The position numbers and the translations under genes are program-made. 24,989 bases of DNA from assembly GCA_050747825.1 (NCBI GenBank), contig JBOGJG010000121.1, positions 1 through 24,989 of the forward strand, read 5' to 3'. Below, one piece after another: positions 1-8,417 of this stretch. Under the pieces are notes generated by a model. It had not been told where the DNA came from. It saw only the letters and a program-made list of their open reading frames with translations, and did no database searches. This stretch comes from JBOGJG01 sp050747825 (GTDB lineage Bacteria > Acidobacteriota > UBA6911 > RPQK01 > JBOGJG01). How positions within the stretch are numbered: the first letter of the stretch is position 1; each line of letters begins with the position of its first letter.

Positions 1-2752
1 AGCGCTCTCCGTAAATGGCCAGCCCACCTGATAGAGATTCCTCGGCTTTCAGGCGAATGACCATTTCACCCGCCGCCGCGGCTTTCTTCAGGAGATGCAC
101 CGGGATGGCCGCGGTAATCAGATAGCCGTATGATCCCGCCTCACGCAAGTGACCATCCCGCTTTTGGGAATTCCAGGAAAGTATCCCTCTATGGTCGGCA
201 GGATCGTCTTCCAATTCATAGGTCCCAATAACCTCGCCCCCGATACTGATGCTGACCCGGCTGGGGAAACGTACTTGGTCAGTCATGGGGTAGGCATTGC
301 GATTGAGGCTGGGATCGTGAGTCCCCTTCCCCAGCATGAAATTTCCTTCGATGCTTTCCGTCCCCTCGCGATCCTTGCCGTAAAGCTGTTTGGCTGAAAC
401 CTCGGCCTGAAAGCTGGCTTGTTGAACGTCCTCCAGCTTCAAGTCTCCGGGCCAGATGAGCCGATACTCGAAAAATCCGGAGCCCGCTCCGTTTACCTTG
501 AGCCCCTCAAGCACATCCCACTGCTTAAGCGACCAATCGGCATCACTGAAAGAGCCGGGCGCAATACGGAGCAGCCGAATCTTGCGTCCATCGAACTGAA
601 GGGTCTCATCCCGGTCGGATCGGCCATCCGCCACCAGAAAGGTGGTGAAATTTCGATGCAGCACGGTACCGCCCATGTCCTCGAGCGCCAGGCTCAATAC
701 CACCAGGGCGGGCTCATCCGGCATTCTGACCTCGAGCGCTGGAATCTCCTGCGACATCCAGGGAGCAAATGGAACCTGCCTTGATGACCGGGAATAGACT
801 TCCTTCTGTCCGAGTCTATTCCAGCCAAAGAGCTTCCATCGAAGAACAAGCTCCCGCCCATGGGCCGTGTTTCCGGTCAAAAATGAAGCCCAGAGGGGGA
901 CCCGCACACCGGCACCGGGTTCCACTTCCTGGCAAAGCGCGTCCCCGGGAGCGACATAAAATGGCGAGTGGAGGTCATTGAGAGTCATCCCTTCAGCCAA
1001 CTCCGTGAGTCCAGCAATCTTCTCGGACCGATCGAAGCGGTAGTATCCGTTCCATTCGTTTATGACATCATGGTGCTCGGTATAGAGCCATCCGGCAATC
1101 TTGGGATGGCGCCTGAATTCATTCACGGCCAAGTGATAGTCCCAGCTCCAATCCACATCTCCGGTACTTCCCTCATAGCCCCATACATTGCCAAATTCGC
1201 TGTTCAGAAGCGGCTGCTCCCCCTGGCTGCGGCCTTGGACGAAATTCCACTCCGAGCCCGGAAAAGTCTTACTCGTAACTTCCTCCAAGTGCTCCCGCCA
1301 GCGGTAGCCGGGAAGATATCTGTGCCAGGAATTGATATCCGTCACGACATGATCGAATTTGTGAGGCGAGTTGTCTTCGACCAGCCGCGTGGGATCCAGT
1401 TCCTTGGCAAGGCGGTACATGGCGGCCACCCACTCCTGGGTTTCGACTTTGTATTCATCGTTGGTCTCCAGCCCCCAGGTTTCGTTAAAGACCACCCAGG
1501 AGAAAATAGAAGGATGATTGAAGTCGCGGCGAATCATTCCCCGGAGCGCCGTTTCCGTTTCCCGGCGCATCTGTGCATCCGGTTCTCCCCAGCTATTGGG
1601 AACATCCTCCATAATTAAAAGGCCGAGACGGTCTGCCCAGTAGAGCTTTCGAGGGATACCTATTTTGACGTGAATGCGGGCGCCGTTCAGACCGATGCGC
1701 TTGGAACGCAAAATCTCATCCCGCATGAACTCATCGCTGGGGAAAGTGTAAAACCCTTCCGGGTGATAGGCCTGGTCCAGCGACATCTGGAGATAAATGG
1801 GTTCATTGTTCAGAGCCACGTATGGAAACCCCAAGCCCGGCAGTCGTTCAACACTGATCTTGCGCATGCCGAAGTAGCTATCCACAATGTCTTCGCCACC
1901 GGCTGCCGACAGTGCGGCCTGGACCTCGTAAAGAAAAGGGTCATTCAGCGACCAGAGCTGCGGCTCCGGAATGGATACCTCGAAGCTCACCTGACGAGAT
2001 CCTGCGGGGACCGGCTGTACAACCTGCGAGGCGGGTGGATTACCGGTCTTGAAGCGCAGCTTCAGTTCCGAGCTCTGGCCCACCGGCTCAGAGAGAAGCG
2101 CCTGCACGGCCACCCTCTCCTGATCGATGTTCGGAGTGAACTGCAAGGTTTCAATGTAGACAGCAGCCCGGGCTTCAAGATAAACGGTTTGCCAAATGCC
2201 CTTGGCCTCCCCGTAGCCTTGCTTACCCTCCAGCTTGAAGGGGCGCGCAGCGTCATCGACTCGAATGACGAGGTGCTGTTCCTTTCCCGGCTGAAGGTAA
2301 GACGTCAGTTCGAATTCAAACGGTGTGTATCCGCCGCGGTGCTCCCCCAGGGGCTTCCCGTCAAGCCAGGCCTTTGTCTCCCAGTCGGAGGCGCCGATCA
2401 GGAGAAAGGTGCGCTGTCTCTGCCAATCGGGAGGAATGCGAATCGGCCGTGAGTACCAGGCAATGTCAGCCCTGTCCTCGACCCGGGAGAGAGGGGAGCC
2501 CCAGGGAAAAGGCACAACGATTCGCTCTGAAAAAAAAGAAGGGGGTTTGCCATGCCAGGACTCCCGTTCGCCGGCTTGATCCGGGTCCAAGCGAAAACCC
2601 CAGCGGCCATTCAAGTTGATCCAGTGGGACCGCTGGAAATCAGGTCGAGGATGCTCAGCCAGGGGTATCGCATCCTCTGATTGCGCCCTAGCCGGAATGA
2701 AAATATTGGCCAGCAGGACTGTCACTAAGAACGATTTCTTGATTCCTGCCAT
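1..2752 (-). CDS. Secreted glycoside hydrolase family 2 protein (beta-galactosidase/beta-glucuronidase-like), partial
   Basis: The minus-strand frame is open from the ATG at 2752 to the left edge (917 codons, no stop), so the C-terminus lies outside the window. Residues 1-23 form a signal peptide ending in ARA. Next come a jelly-roll sugar-binding domain (about 35-190), an Ig-like domain, and a TIM barrel (about 300-600). The barrel carries both GH2 catalytic signatures: FNETWG with the acid/base Glu424, and NSEFGN with the nucleophile Glu519. An extra beta-rich C-terminal region follows. GH2 enzymes hydrolyse terminal beta-galactosides, glucuronides or mannosides by a retaining mechanism; the exact substrate cannot be read here. 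The product is probably periplasmic or secreted. The start lacks a clear Shine-Dalgarno, but a stop upstream in the same frame leaves no better ATG. The TonB receptor and the sulfatase remnant elsewhere in the window suggest polysaccharide scavenging. Confidence 0.9.
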   Translation of the reverse strand, partial: MAGIKKSFLVTVLLANIFIPARAQSEDAIPLAEHPRPDFQRSHWINLNGRWGFRLDPDQAGERESWHGKPPSFFSERIVVPFPWGSPLSRVEDRADIAWYSRPIRIPPDWQRQRTFLLIGASDWETKAWLDGKPLGEHRGGYTPFEFELTSYLQPGKEQHLVIRVDDAARPFKLEGKQGYGEAKGIWQTVYLEARAAVYIETLQFTPNIDQERVAVQALLSEPVGQSSELKLRFKTGNPPASQVVQPVPAGSRQVSFEVSIPEPQLWSLNDPFLYEVQAALSAAGGEDIVDSYFGMRKISVERLPGLGFPYVALNNEPIYLQMSLDQAYHPEGFYTFPSDEFMRDEILRSKRIGLNGARIHVKIGIPRKLYWADRLGLLIMEDVPNSWGEPDAQMRRETETALRGMIRRDFNHPSIFSWVVFNETWGLETNDEYKVETQEWVAAMYRLAKELDPTRLVEDNSPHKFDHVVTDINSWHRYLPGYRWREHLEEVTSKTFPGSEWNFVQGRSQGEQPLLNSEFGNVWGYEGSTGDVDWSWDYHLAVNEFRRHPKIAGWLYTEHHDVINEWNGYYRFDRSEKIAGLTELAEGMTLNDLHSPFYVAPGDALCQEVEPGAGVRVPLWASFLTGNTAHGRELVLRWKLFGWNRLGQKEVYSRSSRQVPFAPWMSQEIPALEVRMPDEPALVVLSLALEDMGGTVLHRNFTTFLVADGRSDRDETLQFDGRKIRLLRIAPGSFSDADWSLKQWDVLEGLKVNGAGSGFFEYRLIWPGDLKLEDVQQASFQAEVSAKQLYGKDREGTESIEGNFMLGKGTHDPSLNRNAYPMTDQVRFPSRVSISIGGEVIGTYELEDDPADHRGILSWNSQKRDGHLREAGSYGYLITAAIPVHLLKKAAAAGEMVIRLKAEESLSGGLAIYGER

Positions 2753-2800
2753 CAGGCAGAACGATAAATCAAAAGGCGGGAAGTGTCGAGAAGAATGGCT

Positions 2801-2839
2801 TTCCCCTTCTCACCCTCTCTCCCTCTCGCCCTCATTCTC
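2801..2839. other. Homopyrimidine/homopurine tract
   Basis: A C/T run on the plus strand, interrupted only by single purines at 2812, 2828 and 2834, fills most of the gap between the coiled-coil gene and the glycoside hydrolase gene. On the transcribed minus strand it reads as a purine (G/A) tract. It could affect mRNA structure or form a triplex, but no function is shown. Confidence 0.4.
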
Positions 2840-3155
2840 AGGTCTTCTTAACCGGTTCTTCTTCCACAAGGGCAGGGTACTGATCTTCCTGCAGCGCTTT
2901 CTGCAGTGTCTCCATGGCCCGTCTTTCCTTAACCGTCTTTTCCTCGAGTGCCACCCGCAAAGTGTCCATCTGTTCCAGGGCGCCTTCCACCTCACGCTCG
3001 CGTTCCTCAACCATTCTGCGCAGGGATTCAAGCTCTCTTTGATTCGAAGCTTTCCTTCCGAAAATGAAATATCCGAGGATCAGTCCCAGAATAATCCCCC
3101 CCATCGACAACGCTATCCACAGGATCATGTTATTTACACTTGGATCATTCGGCAT
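2838..3155 (-). CDS. Small membrane-anchored coiled-coil protein
   Basis: This gene encodes 105 aa. One N-terminal transmembrane helix (about residues 9-32, rich in Ile, Leu and Gly and ending GYFIFGRK) is followed by a highly charged heptad-like region (about 38-95) and an acidic tail. The layout predicts a short coiled coil facing the cytoplasm. The start at 3155 is supported by a strong AAGGAGG Shine-Dalgarno seven bases upstream. The gene lies 114 bp downstream of the GNAT gene on the same strand, so it may be a loosely coupled last member of the kamA operon or an independent gene. I recognise no family; the architecture is shared by many unrelated small envelope proteins, so no function is proposed. 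Confidence 0.75.
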   Translation of the reverse strand: MPNDPSVNNMILWIALSMGGIILGLILGYFIFGRKASNQRELESLRRMVEEREREVEGALEQMDTLRVALEEKTVKERRAMETLQKALQEDQYPALVEEEPVKKT

Positions 3156-3269
3156 AATTCGCCTCCTTTACCTGGAAGGCTGAAGCAATTGCCGCTCCAA
3201 ACCAGAAAGGGCGCTCTTTCGCCAAACTTGGGGTATCGGGGAAATCTCAAGATAAATGAATAGGGAATT

Positions 3270-3776
3270 TTACCCCGGCTGAGGCAGGTCCTTCATGAGA
3301 ACGATTTTGGAGTCGCCGCACCTGTAAAAATCGCGCAGCAGCGCCTGCTGCTGGTAACCCATAGCCCCATAAAACCGGATTGTAGATTGGTACTGCTCGC
3401 GCGAAGAAGTTTCGATGTAAACTCGGCGGCCGCCCATCTGGAGGATTGCAGCTTCGGTCCTGGCCAGCAGTTCGCGGCCCAGGCCTTGGCCGCGAAGGTT
3501 ATTGTGGACTGCGATCCAGTAAAGGTCGAACCTTGCTTGTGTCGCCGGGATCGGTCCGAAACAGGAGTAGGCAACGACGTTCTCATGCTGTTCTGCAAAG
3601 ATGAAGTGGTAGCCGGAGGCTTCTGCTGCGGCCAGTCGTTGCTCTACCAACTCGACGGCGACATTGACTTCCTCGCTGGAAAAGAACCCTGAGGACTCCA
3701 CAATAGCCCGGACGTTCTCCAGATCCGCCGGGCGCACCTCCTGGCGGTAGCGTGTCTCAGTAGTGCCTCGGATCAT
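3270..3776 (-). CDS. GNAT-family N-acetyltransferase in the kamA/ATP-grasp operon
   Basis: This gene encodes 168 aa when started at the ATG at 3776, which overlaps the stop of the upstream ATP-grasp gene as ATGA. A longer reading back to 3902 is only the other frame inside that gene. The GNAT fold is clear: a beta-4-like strand FDLYWIAV (83-90), the acetyl-CoA pyrophosphate loop RGQGLG (95-100), and a C-terminal segment IRFYGAMGYQ typical of the family. GNAT enzymes transfer an acyl group from acyl-CoA to an amine. Since the operon starts with a lysine 2,3-aminomutase, the likely substrate is an amino group of beta-lysine or of a peptide containing it. AblB acetylates beta-lysine in the known osmolyte pathway, but it is a longer protein and this one is not obviously AblB. 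The substrate is inference. Confidence 0.9.
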   Translation of the reverse strand: MIRGTTETRYRQEVRPADLENVRAIVESSGFFSSEEVNVAVELVEQRLAAAEASGYHFIFAEQHENVVAYSCFGPIPATQARFDLYWIAVHNNLRGQGLGRELLARTEAAILQMGGRRVYIETSSREQYQSTIRFYGAMGYQQQALLRDFYRCGDSKIVLMKDLPQPG

Positions 3777-4726
3777 AGACCATCCTCGATAACACACATC
3801 AGCATCTGTTCGTAATTCAGCCCGGCCTTTTCGGCGGCGGCCACGAATCCGCTGTCCGGAGAGATGCAGGGGTTGGAGTTGATTTCGAGAACCCAGGGAC
3901 AACCCTCGTTGTCTATTCTAAAATCGACCCGCGCGTAGCCTCTAAGGTCGAACAGGCGCCAGCATTTCAGGGCGATCCTTTCCAGTTTGTCCAGAAGGGC
4001 TCTGTCTTCTGGGCCGAAGTCAAAGCTTCGAGAGGTATGCTGGTACTCGAAGGAGCTTTCATCCCATTTCGCGCGATACCCCACGATCCTGGCCTTCTGA
4101 GGAGGGAAATCGAAGCGGATCTCCGCGGGAGGGAGCACTCTGGGGCCTGCCCGGCCAGCCAGAATGGAAAGATTGAATTCGCGGCCTTCAATGTAACGCT
4201 CGATGAAAACCTCCTGGAGGCTAGCCCTTCCTGTAAGCAATTTTGTCAGTTCCACCTGGTCCGAAGCCAGACAATGATCGTCCAGACCGATGGACGCGTG
4301 CTCCCAGACAGACTTGAGGAGGTAGGGACCGGCGAACTCGATGGTCGAACCGGCTGGAGCCCAGTCCGCGGTAGCCACTCCTGCCAGCCGCAGGAGCTTC
4401 TTAGCCAGAAGCTTATTGGAGGTGAGTACAATAGCCTCTGAGGATGCCCCTGTGTGCGGAATCTTCAGGTAATCGAATAACGCAGGAGCGACATGGATCA
4501 GGCGCCCGGAACCGTTCAGGCTCTCGACCAGATTGAAAATGAGGTCGGGCCCGGCATCCCGCAGTTCCTGGATGGACTTTTCCAAATCAGAAGAGAAGGG
4601 GACAAGCCGCGATTCAAAGCCCAGGTTGTTCAGCGCCTGCGCCACGGCTGCGGCTTGAATGAGCGTATCCTGCTCATCCTTGGGCGCGTCTTCGGAAATC
4701 CGGACGTGACTGACTACTATCCGCAC
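3773..4726 (-). CDS. ATP-grasp ligase, D-Ala-D-Ala ligase-like (second of the pair)
   Basis: This gene encodes 317 aa and uses a GTG start at 4726, inside the last codons of the upstream ligase (10-bp overlap). The N-terminal domain resembles that of Ddl: LIFNLVESLNG, then LKIPHTGASS and a Lys-rich helix. The central ATP-grasp part has YLLKSVWEHASIG and FIERYIEGREFNLSI. The C-terminal Mg-ATP site is GYARVDFRID followed by VLEINSNPCISPDSG. Ddl-type enzymes activate a carboxylate as an acyl-phosphate and join it to an amine. The protein differs clearly from its neighbour, so the pair probably performs two successive ligations or forms a heteromer. Placement between a lysine 2,3-aminomutase and an acetyltransferase argues against housekeeping D-Ala-D-Ala synthesis. 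Substrates are unknown. Confidence 0.88.
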   Translation of the reverse strand: MRIVVSHVRISEDAPKDEQDTLIQAAAVAQALNNLGFESRLVPFSSDLEKSIQELRDAGPDLIFNLVESLNGSGRLIHVAPALFDYLKIPHTGASSEAIVLTSNKLLAKKLLRLAGVATADWAPAGSTIEFAGPYLLKSVWEHASIGLDDHCLASDQVELTKLLTGRASLQEVFIERYIEGREFNLSILAGRAGPRVLPPAEIRFDFPPQKARIVGYRAKWDESSFEYQHTSRSFDFGPEDRALLDKLERIALKCWRLFDLRGYARVDFRIDNEGCPWVLEINSNPCISPDSGFVAAAEKAGLNYEQMLMCVIEDGL

Positions 4727-5709
4727 GCAATGCCCACCCGACTCCTCTGCAGCGCCGAGACCATGATCATTTCGATCAGCTCATGGTAAGCAACCCCGGA
4801 AAGCCTGCAGATGATAGGGAGGTCTGATGTTCTGGGATTCAGTCCCGCCAGCGGGTTCACTTCGATGAAATTCACCCGGCCCTCAGCATCACAACGAAGA
4901 TCGACCCGACCGCCATCGCGGCAGCCTAATCCCCGCCAGACCTCAAGAGAGACTTCGGCCGCCTCTGCGGCAGCCGCGTCACTGACCAGTTGGTACTGGA
5001 CCCGATCCTGCCATTGGGCCTTGTTCTCGTACGAGTAAACCTCAGGCTCAGCATCTCCGTGCAGGGTCACTTCCATAACTCCCAGCACTCTGGCAGTTGA
5101 ACCGGTACCGGCAATACCCGCGGTGAACTCACGGCCGGGCAGAAAAGCTTCCACCAGGACCGGTTGCGAGTACTTCTGCAAAAGCCGGCGGCATATCGAA
5201 TCCAGCTCTGAGGCCGACATGATCTTGCCTGCCGCCGAGATACCTTTGCTGGTGCCTTCGGCCACCGGCTTGGCAAACACCGGGAAAGGAAGCTCGATCT
5301 TCTCTGTGTCTGAGGGGTTTTCAACCACAGCGAAATCAGGAGTAGGGATTTTCAAGTCGCGGACTACACGTTTGGTCATCCCCTTGTGCAGCGTGAGCGC
5401 CAGAATCAGCGGGTCGGAAAACGTGTAGGGAATCCTGTAACCGTCGAGCAGCGCCGGAATCTGGGCCTCGCGCGCAAAGCCGTAAAGTCCTTCAGCGATG
5501 TTAAAGACCAGATCCCAGCGTGTGCCCTGGCTCAAGAGCTGGACCAGCGAGTCGAGACGGCCGATGCGCTCTGTTTCGAAGCCCAGCAGACGCAGGGCCC
5601 GATCGATGGCCTCAATCGTCTCGGGCGTGTCCAGTTCGGCCGTCTCTTCGGCACTAAGCCCCAGCTTCTCGTAATCCTCGCGCAGGTCGTAAGTAATGCC
5701 GACTTTCAT
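4717..5709 (-). CDS. ATP-grasp ligase, D-Ala-D-Ala ligase-like (first of the pair)
   Basis: This gene encodes 330 aa. The ATG at 5709 overlaps the stop of kamA by four bases (ATGA), showing translational coupling. Motifs in order are LVFNIAEGLYG and YRIPYTFSD (Ddl-like N-terminal domain), VFAKPVAEGTSKGI (ATP-binding loop), VLVEAFLPGREFTAGI (ATP-grasp strand with Glu), and GRVDLRCDAEG with NFIEVNPLAGLNP (Mg-binding acidic and Asn residues). These are the hallmarks of the Ddl branch of ATP-grasp carboxylate-amine ligases. True Ddl enzymes are usually near murein genes, while this one is bracketed by kamA and a second ligase. It probably forms an amide bond to or from beta-lysine, which is inference. 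Confidence 0.88.
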   Translation of the reverse strand: MKVGITYDLREDYEKLGLSAEETAELDTPETIEAIDRALRLLGFETERIGRLDSLVQLLSQGTRWDLVFNIAEGLYGFAREAQIPALLDGYRIPYTFSDPLILALTLHKGMTKRVVRDLKIPTPDFAVVENPSDTEKIELPFPVFAKPVAEGTSKGISAAGKIMSASELDSICRRLLQKYSQPVLVEAFLPGREFTAGIAGTGSTARVLGVMEVTLHGDAEPEVYSYENKAQWQDRVQYQLVSDAAAAEAAEVSLEVWRGLGCRDGGRVDLRCDAEGRVNFIEVNPLAGLNPRTSDLPIICRLSGVAYHELIEMIMVSALQRSRVGIACG

Positions 5710-6977
5710 ACGGCTAGCGCACTGACCGGGTCAGGATATCGATAGGTTTTCCCCTCGTAATTCCTGAACACCAGATCATCCCCCTCGCGTCCGACCAGAT
5801 ACTCCGGCATCAGCGGAATCTTCCCTCCCCCGCCGGGAGCGTCCACCACAAAGTTGGGGACCGCGTATCCTGTCGTATGGCCCCGCAGGCCCTGTATGAT
5901 CTCGAGGCCTTTCTCCACTGAAGTCCTAAAGTGAGAGGAACCGGTGATGGGATCGCACTGGTAGAGATAATAGGGCCTGACACGGATCTTCAGCAGTCCG
6001 TGAACCAGCTCCTTCATAGTCTCGACGTCGTCGTTTATACCGGCCAAAAGAACCGTCTGGCTGCCCAGGGGGAGCCCTGCGTCCGCCAGCCGCTCACAAG
6101 CCTGCTTCACTTCAGGAGTCAGCTCGTCGGGGTGGGTGAAATGAACGCTCATCCACAGGGGGTGATAACGCTTCAGCATGCGCGTCAGTTCGGGCGTGAT
6201 GCGCTGCGGGATGACAGCCGGCACCTTGGTACCGATACGCAGGAACTCCACATGGGGAATACGGCGCAGCCGTGAAAGCAGCCATTCCAGGCGATCATCC
6301 GAGAGCGTCAGCGGATCTCCTCCGGAGAGCAGAACGTCTCTGATGGAGGGATGGGCCTGGATGTAATCAATGGCCTGCTCCCACTGCTGGGTGTTGAACC
6401 GGTATTCTCCTCCCGGATTTCCAACCATGCGCGAGCGGGTGCAGTAGCGACAGTAGACGGCGCAAAAGCCCGTCACCAGAAACAGGACCCGATCGGGATA
6501 ACGGTGGACCAAGCCAGGTACGGCCGAGTGGCCGTCCTCGTTCAGCGGGTCATCCGCTTCACCTGCCGTCTTCAGGTACTCATCCCCGACCATGATGACT
6601 GTCCGGCGCAGAGCCTGCTGCGGGTCGAACTCGTCCAGCAGGCTGGCGTAATAGGGAGTGATCCCCACGGGAAGGCTTCCGGAGTGCCGCTCAAGGGACT
6701 GGCGTTCATCCTGCGAAAGCTGGATGATGCGCGAGAGTTCATCCAGGTCCTTGATCCGGTTGCGGACCTGCCATCTCCAGTCGTTCCAATCCTTCGAAAG
6801 CGCTTCCGGATAAAATCGCTTACGAAACACCTTGCTTCGTGAATTGACTGTGCTTCTGGGGACAAGCGTGTGGAGCGGGAAATAAAATGGACCTCCCGAG
6901 TGCTCTACCTTGAGATTCTGAAGAGGCAGGGAACTACCGGGAGGCTGAGATTCAGCATCTTCGACACTAATTTTCAT
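5706..6977 (-). CDS. kamA: Lysine 2,3-aminomutase (KamA/AblA-type radical SAM enzyme)
   Basis: This gene encodes 423 aa from the ATG at 6977, chosen because GGAGG lies ten bases upstream; the in-frame ATG at 6998 has no such site. It is a radical-SAM, PLP-dependent enzyme converting L-lysine to L-beta-lysine. The FeS cluster motif is CxxxCxxC (Cys172, Cys176, Cys179), followed by LLSGGDPL (216-223). The PLP lysine is Lys386 in PGGGGKIPLMP. Two Asp residues that bind the lysine side-chain amine in clostridial KamA (Asp293 and Asp330) have equivalents Asp342 and Asp379 with identical spacing, which favours lysine over glutamate (those enzymes replace them with Lys/Asn). The gene is first in a four-gene overlapping operon. 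Beta-lysine is otherwise known as an osmolyte precursor, in antibiotics, and for EF-P modification by the related EpmB. Confidence 0.93.
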   Translation of the reverse strand: MKISVEDAESQPPGSSLPLQNLKVEHSGGPFYFPLHTLVPRSTVNSRSKVFRKRFYPEALSKDWNDWRWQVRNRIKDLDELSRIIQLSQDERQSLERHSGSLPVGITPYYASLLDEFDPQQALRRTVIMVGDEYLKTAGEADDPLNEDGHSAVPGLVHRYPDRVLFLVTGFCAVYCRYCTRSRMVGNPGGEYRFNTQQWEQAIDYIQAHPSIRDVLLSGGDPLTLSDDRLEWLLSRLRRIPHVEFLRIGTKVPAVIPQRITPELTRMLKRYHPLWMSVHFTHPDELTPEVKQACERLADAGLPLGSQTVLLAGINDDVETMKELVHGLLKIRVRPYYLYQCDPITGSSHFRTSVEKGLEIIQGLRGHTTGYAVPNFVVDAPGGGGKIPLMPEYLVGREGDDLVFRNYEGKTYRYPDPVSALAV

Positions 6978-7009
6978 GTTGTTGGTTCCTCCATTCATGG
7001 ATGGTGTTA

Positions 7010-7041
7010 CTAGTCGGCCGATTCTAGACAGTATTCCTGTC
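7010..7041. promoter_or_regulatory. Dyad elements in the kamA leader
   Basis: Two adjacent inverted repeats lie 33-64 bases upstream of the kamA start. The first is TCGGCCGA (7014-7021), flanked by CTAG on both sides (7010-7013 and 7024-7027). The second is GACAG-TATTC-CTGTC (7027-7041), a perfect five-pair hairpin. They could be an operator or an RNA structure controlling translation. No known riboswitch consensus was recognised. Confidence 0.35.
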
Positions 7042-7149
7042 GTTTCTGGCTAGTCACGATTTCTATAGATTAAATGGGATTCTGAAGGCGAGTTGGTTGC
7101 AGGGGGGCTTTTACCTCAATTGAGAAAATCATCCTTCAACACGCTCCGC

Positions 7150-7155
7150 ATTATA
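7150..7155 (-). promoter_or_regulatory. Candidate -10 box for the kamA operon
   Basis: A perfect TATAAT on the minus strand lies just downstream of the aroC stop, in an AT-rich stretch. A TTGAAA is present upstream, but the spacer is only 12 bases, so the -35 element is unclear. The spacer contains GAGAAATCTC, a small palindrome that could bind a regulator. If used, the mRNA would have a leader of about 165 bases containing the dyads at 7010-7041. Confidence 0.45.
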
Positions 7156-7204
7156 CGAGATTTCTCATTTCAAGATAAAAAATAATTTGCTGTGATGCAA
7201 GATT

Positions 7205-8320
7205 CTATCTGATGGGGCGCAAGTCGGTCTTGCGCGCTCCCGTCTGGGCGCGGTCCTGAAGGGCCGAGTCGATCAGAACGAGAGCCGTGACGGCTTCGAT
7301 GATAGGGACTGCTCTGGGCAGGACGCATGGATCATGGCGTCCTTTGGCGGCCAGCCGCACTTCCTTTCCGGAAGCCGTCACCGTGTTCTGTTCCATGTTG
7401 ATGGTGGCAGTCGGCTTAAAGGCGATGCGGCAAACAATGGGCATTCCGTTGGAAAGGCCTCCCTGAATTCCTCCGCTCAGATTGGTACGCGTGCGAATTT
7501 CGCCGCTCTTCATAATGAATTCGTCATTGTGCTGGGAACCGGTCAAAGTGACGCCTCGAAAGCCACTGCCGATCTCGACTCCTTTGCTGGCCGGGATCGA
7601 CATATAGTGATGGGCTAACTTCGCCTCCAGCTTATCGAATACGGGTTCACCCCAGCCGGCAGGACAGCCGCGGGCCACTACTTCGACCACGCCGCCCAGC
7701 GAGTCACGATTTCTGCGCGCCTGATCTATCCGCTCGGCGATTTGCCCGGCCAGGGCCGGATCAGGACAGCGGACCGGATTCGTTTCGACTTCCCGGCGGG
7801 TGATGGTGTCGTAGTCCACCTCTGCCAGCTCGAGAGTATGGACCTGGCGAACCCAGCCCACGATTTCGATCCCATATTCCAGGCCCAGCCATTTCTGAGC
7901 AACGGCGCCTGCGGCCACTCGCGCCGCCGTTTCGCGGGCGCTGGCGCGCCCTCCGCCCATCCAGTGGCGGACGCCGTACTTGAAGTCATAAGTCATGTCC
8001 GCGTGGGAGGGCCGGTAGATGTCCTTCATCTCCTCGTAGTCAGATGGGCGGGCGTCTTGGTTCTCGATCATCATGGCGATCGGGGTTCCCAGAGTGACTC
8101 CCTCAAAGACGCCGCTCATGATGCGAATCTGGTCTTGCTCTTGGCGCTGTGTGGTCAGCTTGCTTTGCCCGGGGCGGCGACGATCCAGCTCCTGTTGAAT
8201 GTCCTGGGGTTCAAGAGGAAGTCCAGGTGGGCAGCCGTCGATCACCACGCCAACGGTGTCGCCGTGGCTTTCGCCCCAGGTGGTCACGCGGAAGAGAGTT
8301 CCAAAAGTATTGCCCGGCAT
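7205..8320 (-). CDS. aroC: Chorismate synthase
   Basis: This gene encodes 371 aa, within the family's normal length. It catalyses the last shikimate-pathway step, EPSP to chorismate, using reduced FMN, in the cytoplasm. The N-terminal signature TTWGESHGDTVGVVIDG (13-29) is intact. So are RRRPGQS and the block RPSHADMTYDFKYGVRHW followed by GGGRASARETAARVAAG, which form the FMN and substrate site. Start ATG at 8320 is preceded by a GA-rich ribosome site (GAAGGAAAC). No other shikimate genes are adjacent. The gene is divergent from the amidohydrolase gene, and kamA follows on the same strand after about 230 bp. Confidence 0.98.
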   Translation of the reverse strand: MPGNTFGTLFRVTTWGESHGDTVGVVIDGCPPGLPLEPQDIQQELDRRRPGQSKLTTQRQEQDQIRIMSGVFEGVTLGTPIAMMIENQDARPSDYEEMKDIYRPSHADMTYDFKYGVRHWMGGGRASARETAARVAAGAVAQKWLGLEYGIEIVGWVRQVHTLELAEVDYDTITRREVETNPVRCPDPALAGQIAERIDQARRNRDSLGGVVEVVARGCPAGWGEPVFDKLEAKLAHHYMSIPASKGVEIGSGFRGVTLTGSQHNDEFIMKSGEIRTRTNLSGGIQGGLSNGMPIVCRIAFKPTATINMEQNTVTASGKEVRLAAKGRHDPCVLPRAVPIIEAVTALVLIDSALQDRAQTGARKTDLRPIR

Positions 8321-8388
8321 CCGTTTCCTTCGTCCTTTTCCTGCAGGGCCTTTTACGCCCGGCCCGCCGCAAAGTCAAGCCGCGCCTG

Positions 8389-8417
8389 TTGACAGGCCTA
8401 CGAAGCCGGACTAGTAT
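8389..8417 (+). promoter_or_regulatory. Strong promoter, apparently giving a leaderless amidohydrolase mRNA
   Basis: A perfect TTGACA (8389-8394), a 17-base spacer and TAGTAT (8412-8417) make a textbook sigma-70-type promoter. The ATG of the amidohydrolase begins at 8425, where transcription would start, and no properly spaced Shine-Dalgarno exists between. The transcript is therefore predicted to be leaderless or nearly so. Confidence 0.65.

Noticed and set aside
968..2452. Long plus-strand open frames (968-1618 and 1670-2452)
   Set aside because: They are antisense to the family 2 glycoside hydrolase, whose minus-strand frame is continuous and carries all expected motifs; their translations resemble no protein family.
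3777..3902. A 42-residue N-terminal extension of the GNAT protein
   Set aside because: It lies wholly inside the upstream ligase gene in another frame, and the ATGA overlap gives a better start at 3776.
6978..7150. Lysine riboswitch in the kamA leader
   Set aside because: The characteristic conserved blocks and multi-helix junction of the lysine riboswitch were not seen; only simple hairpins are present.
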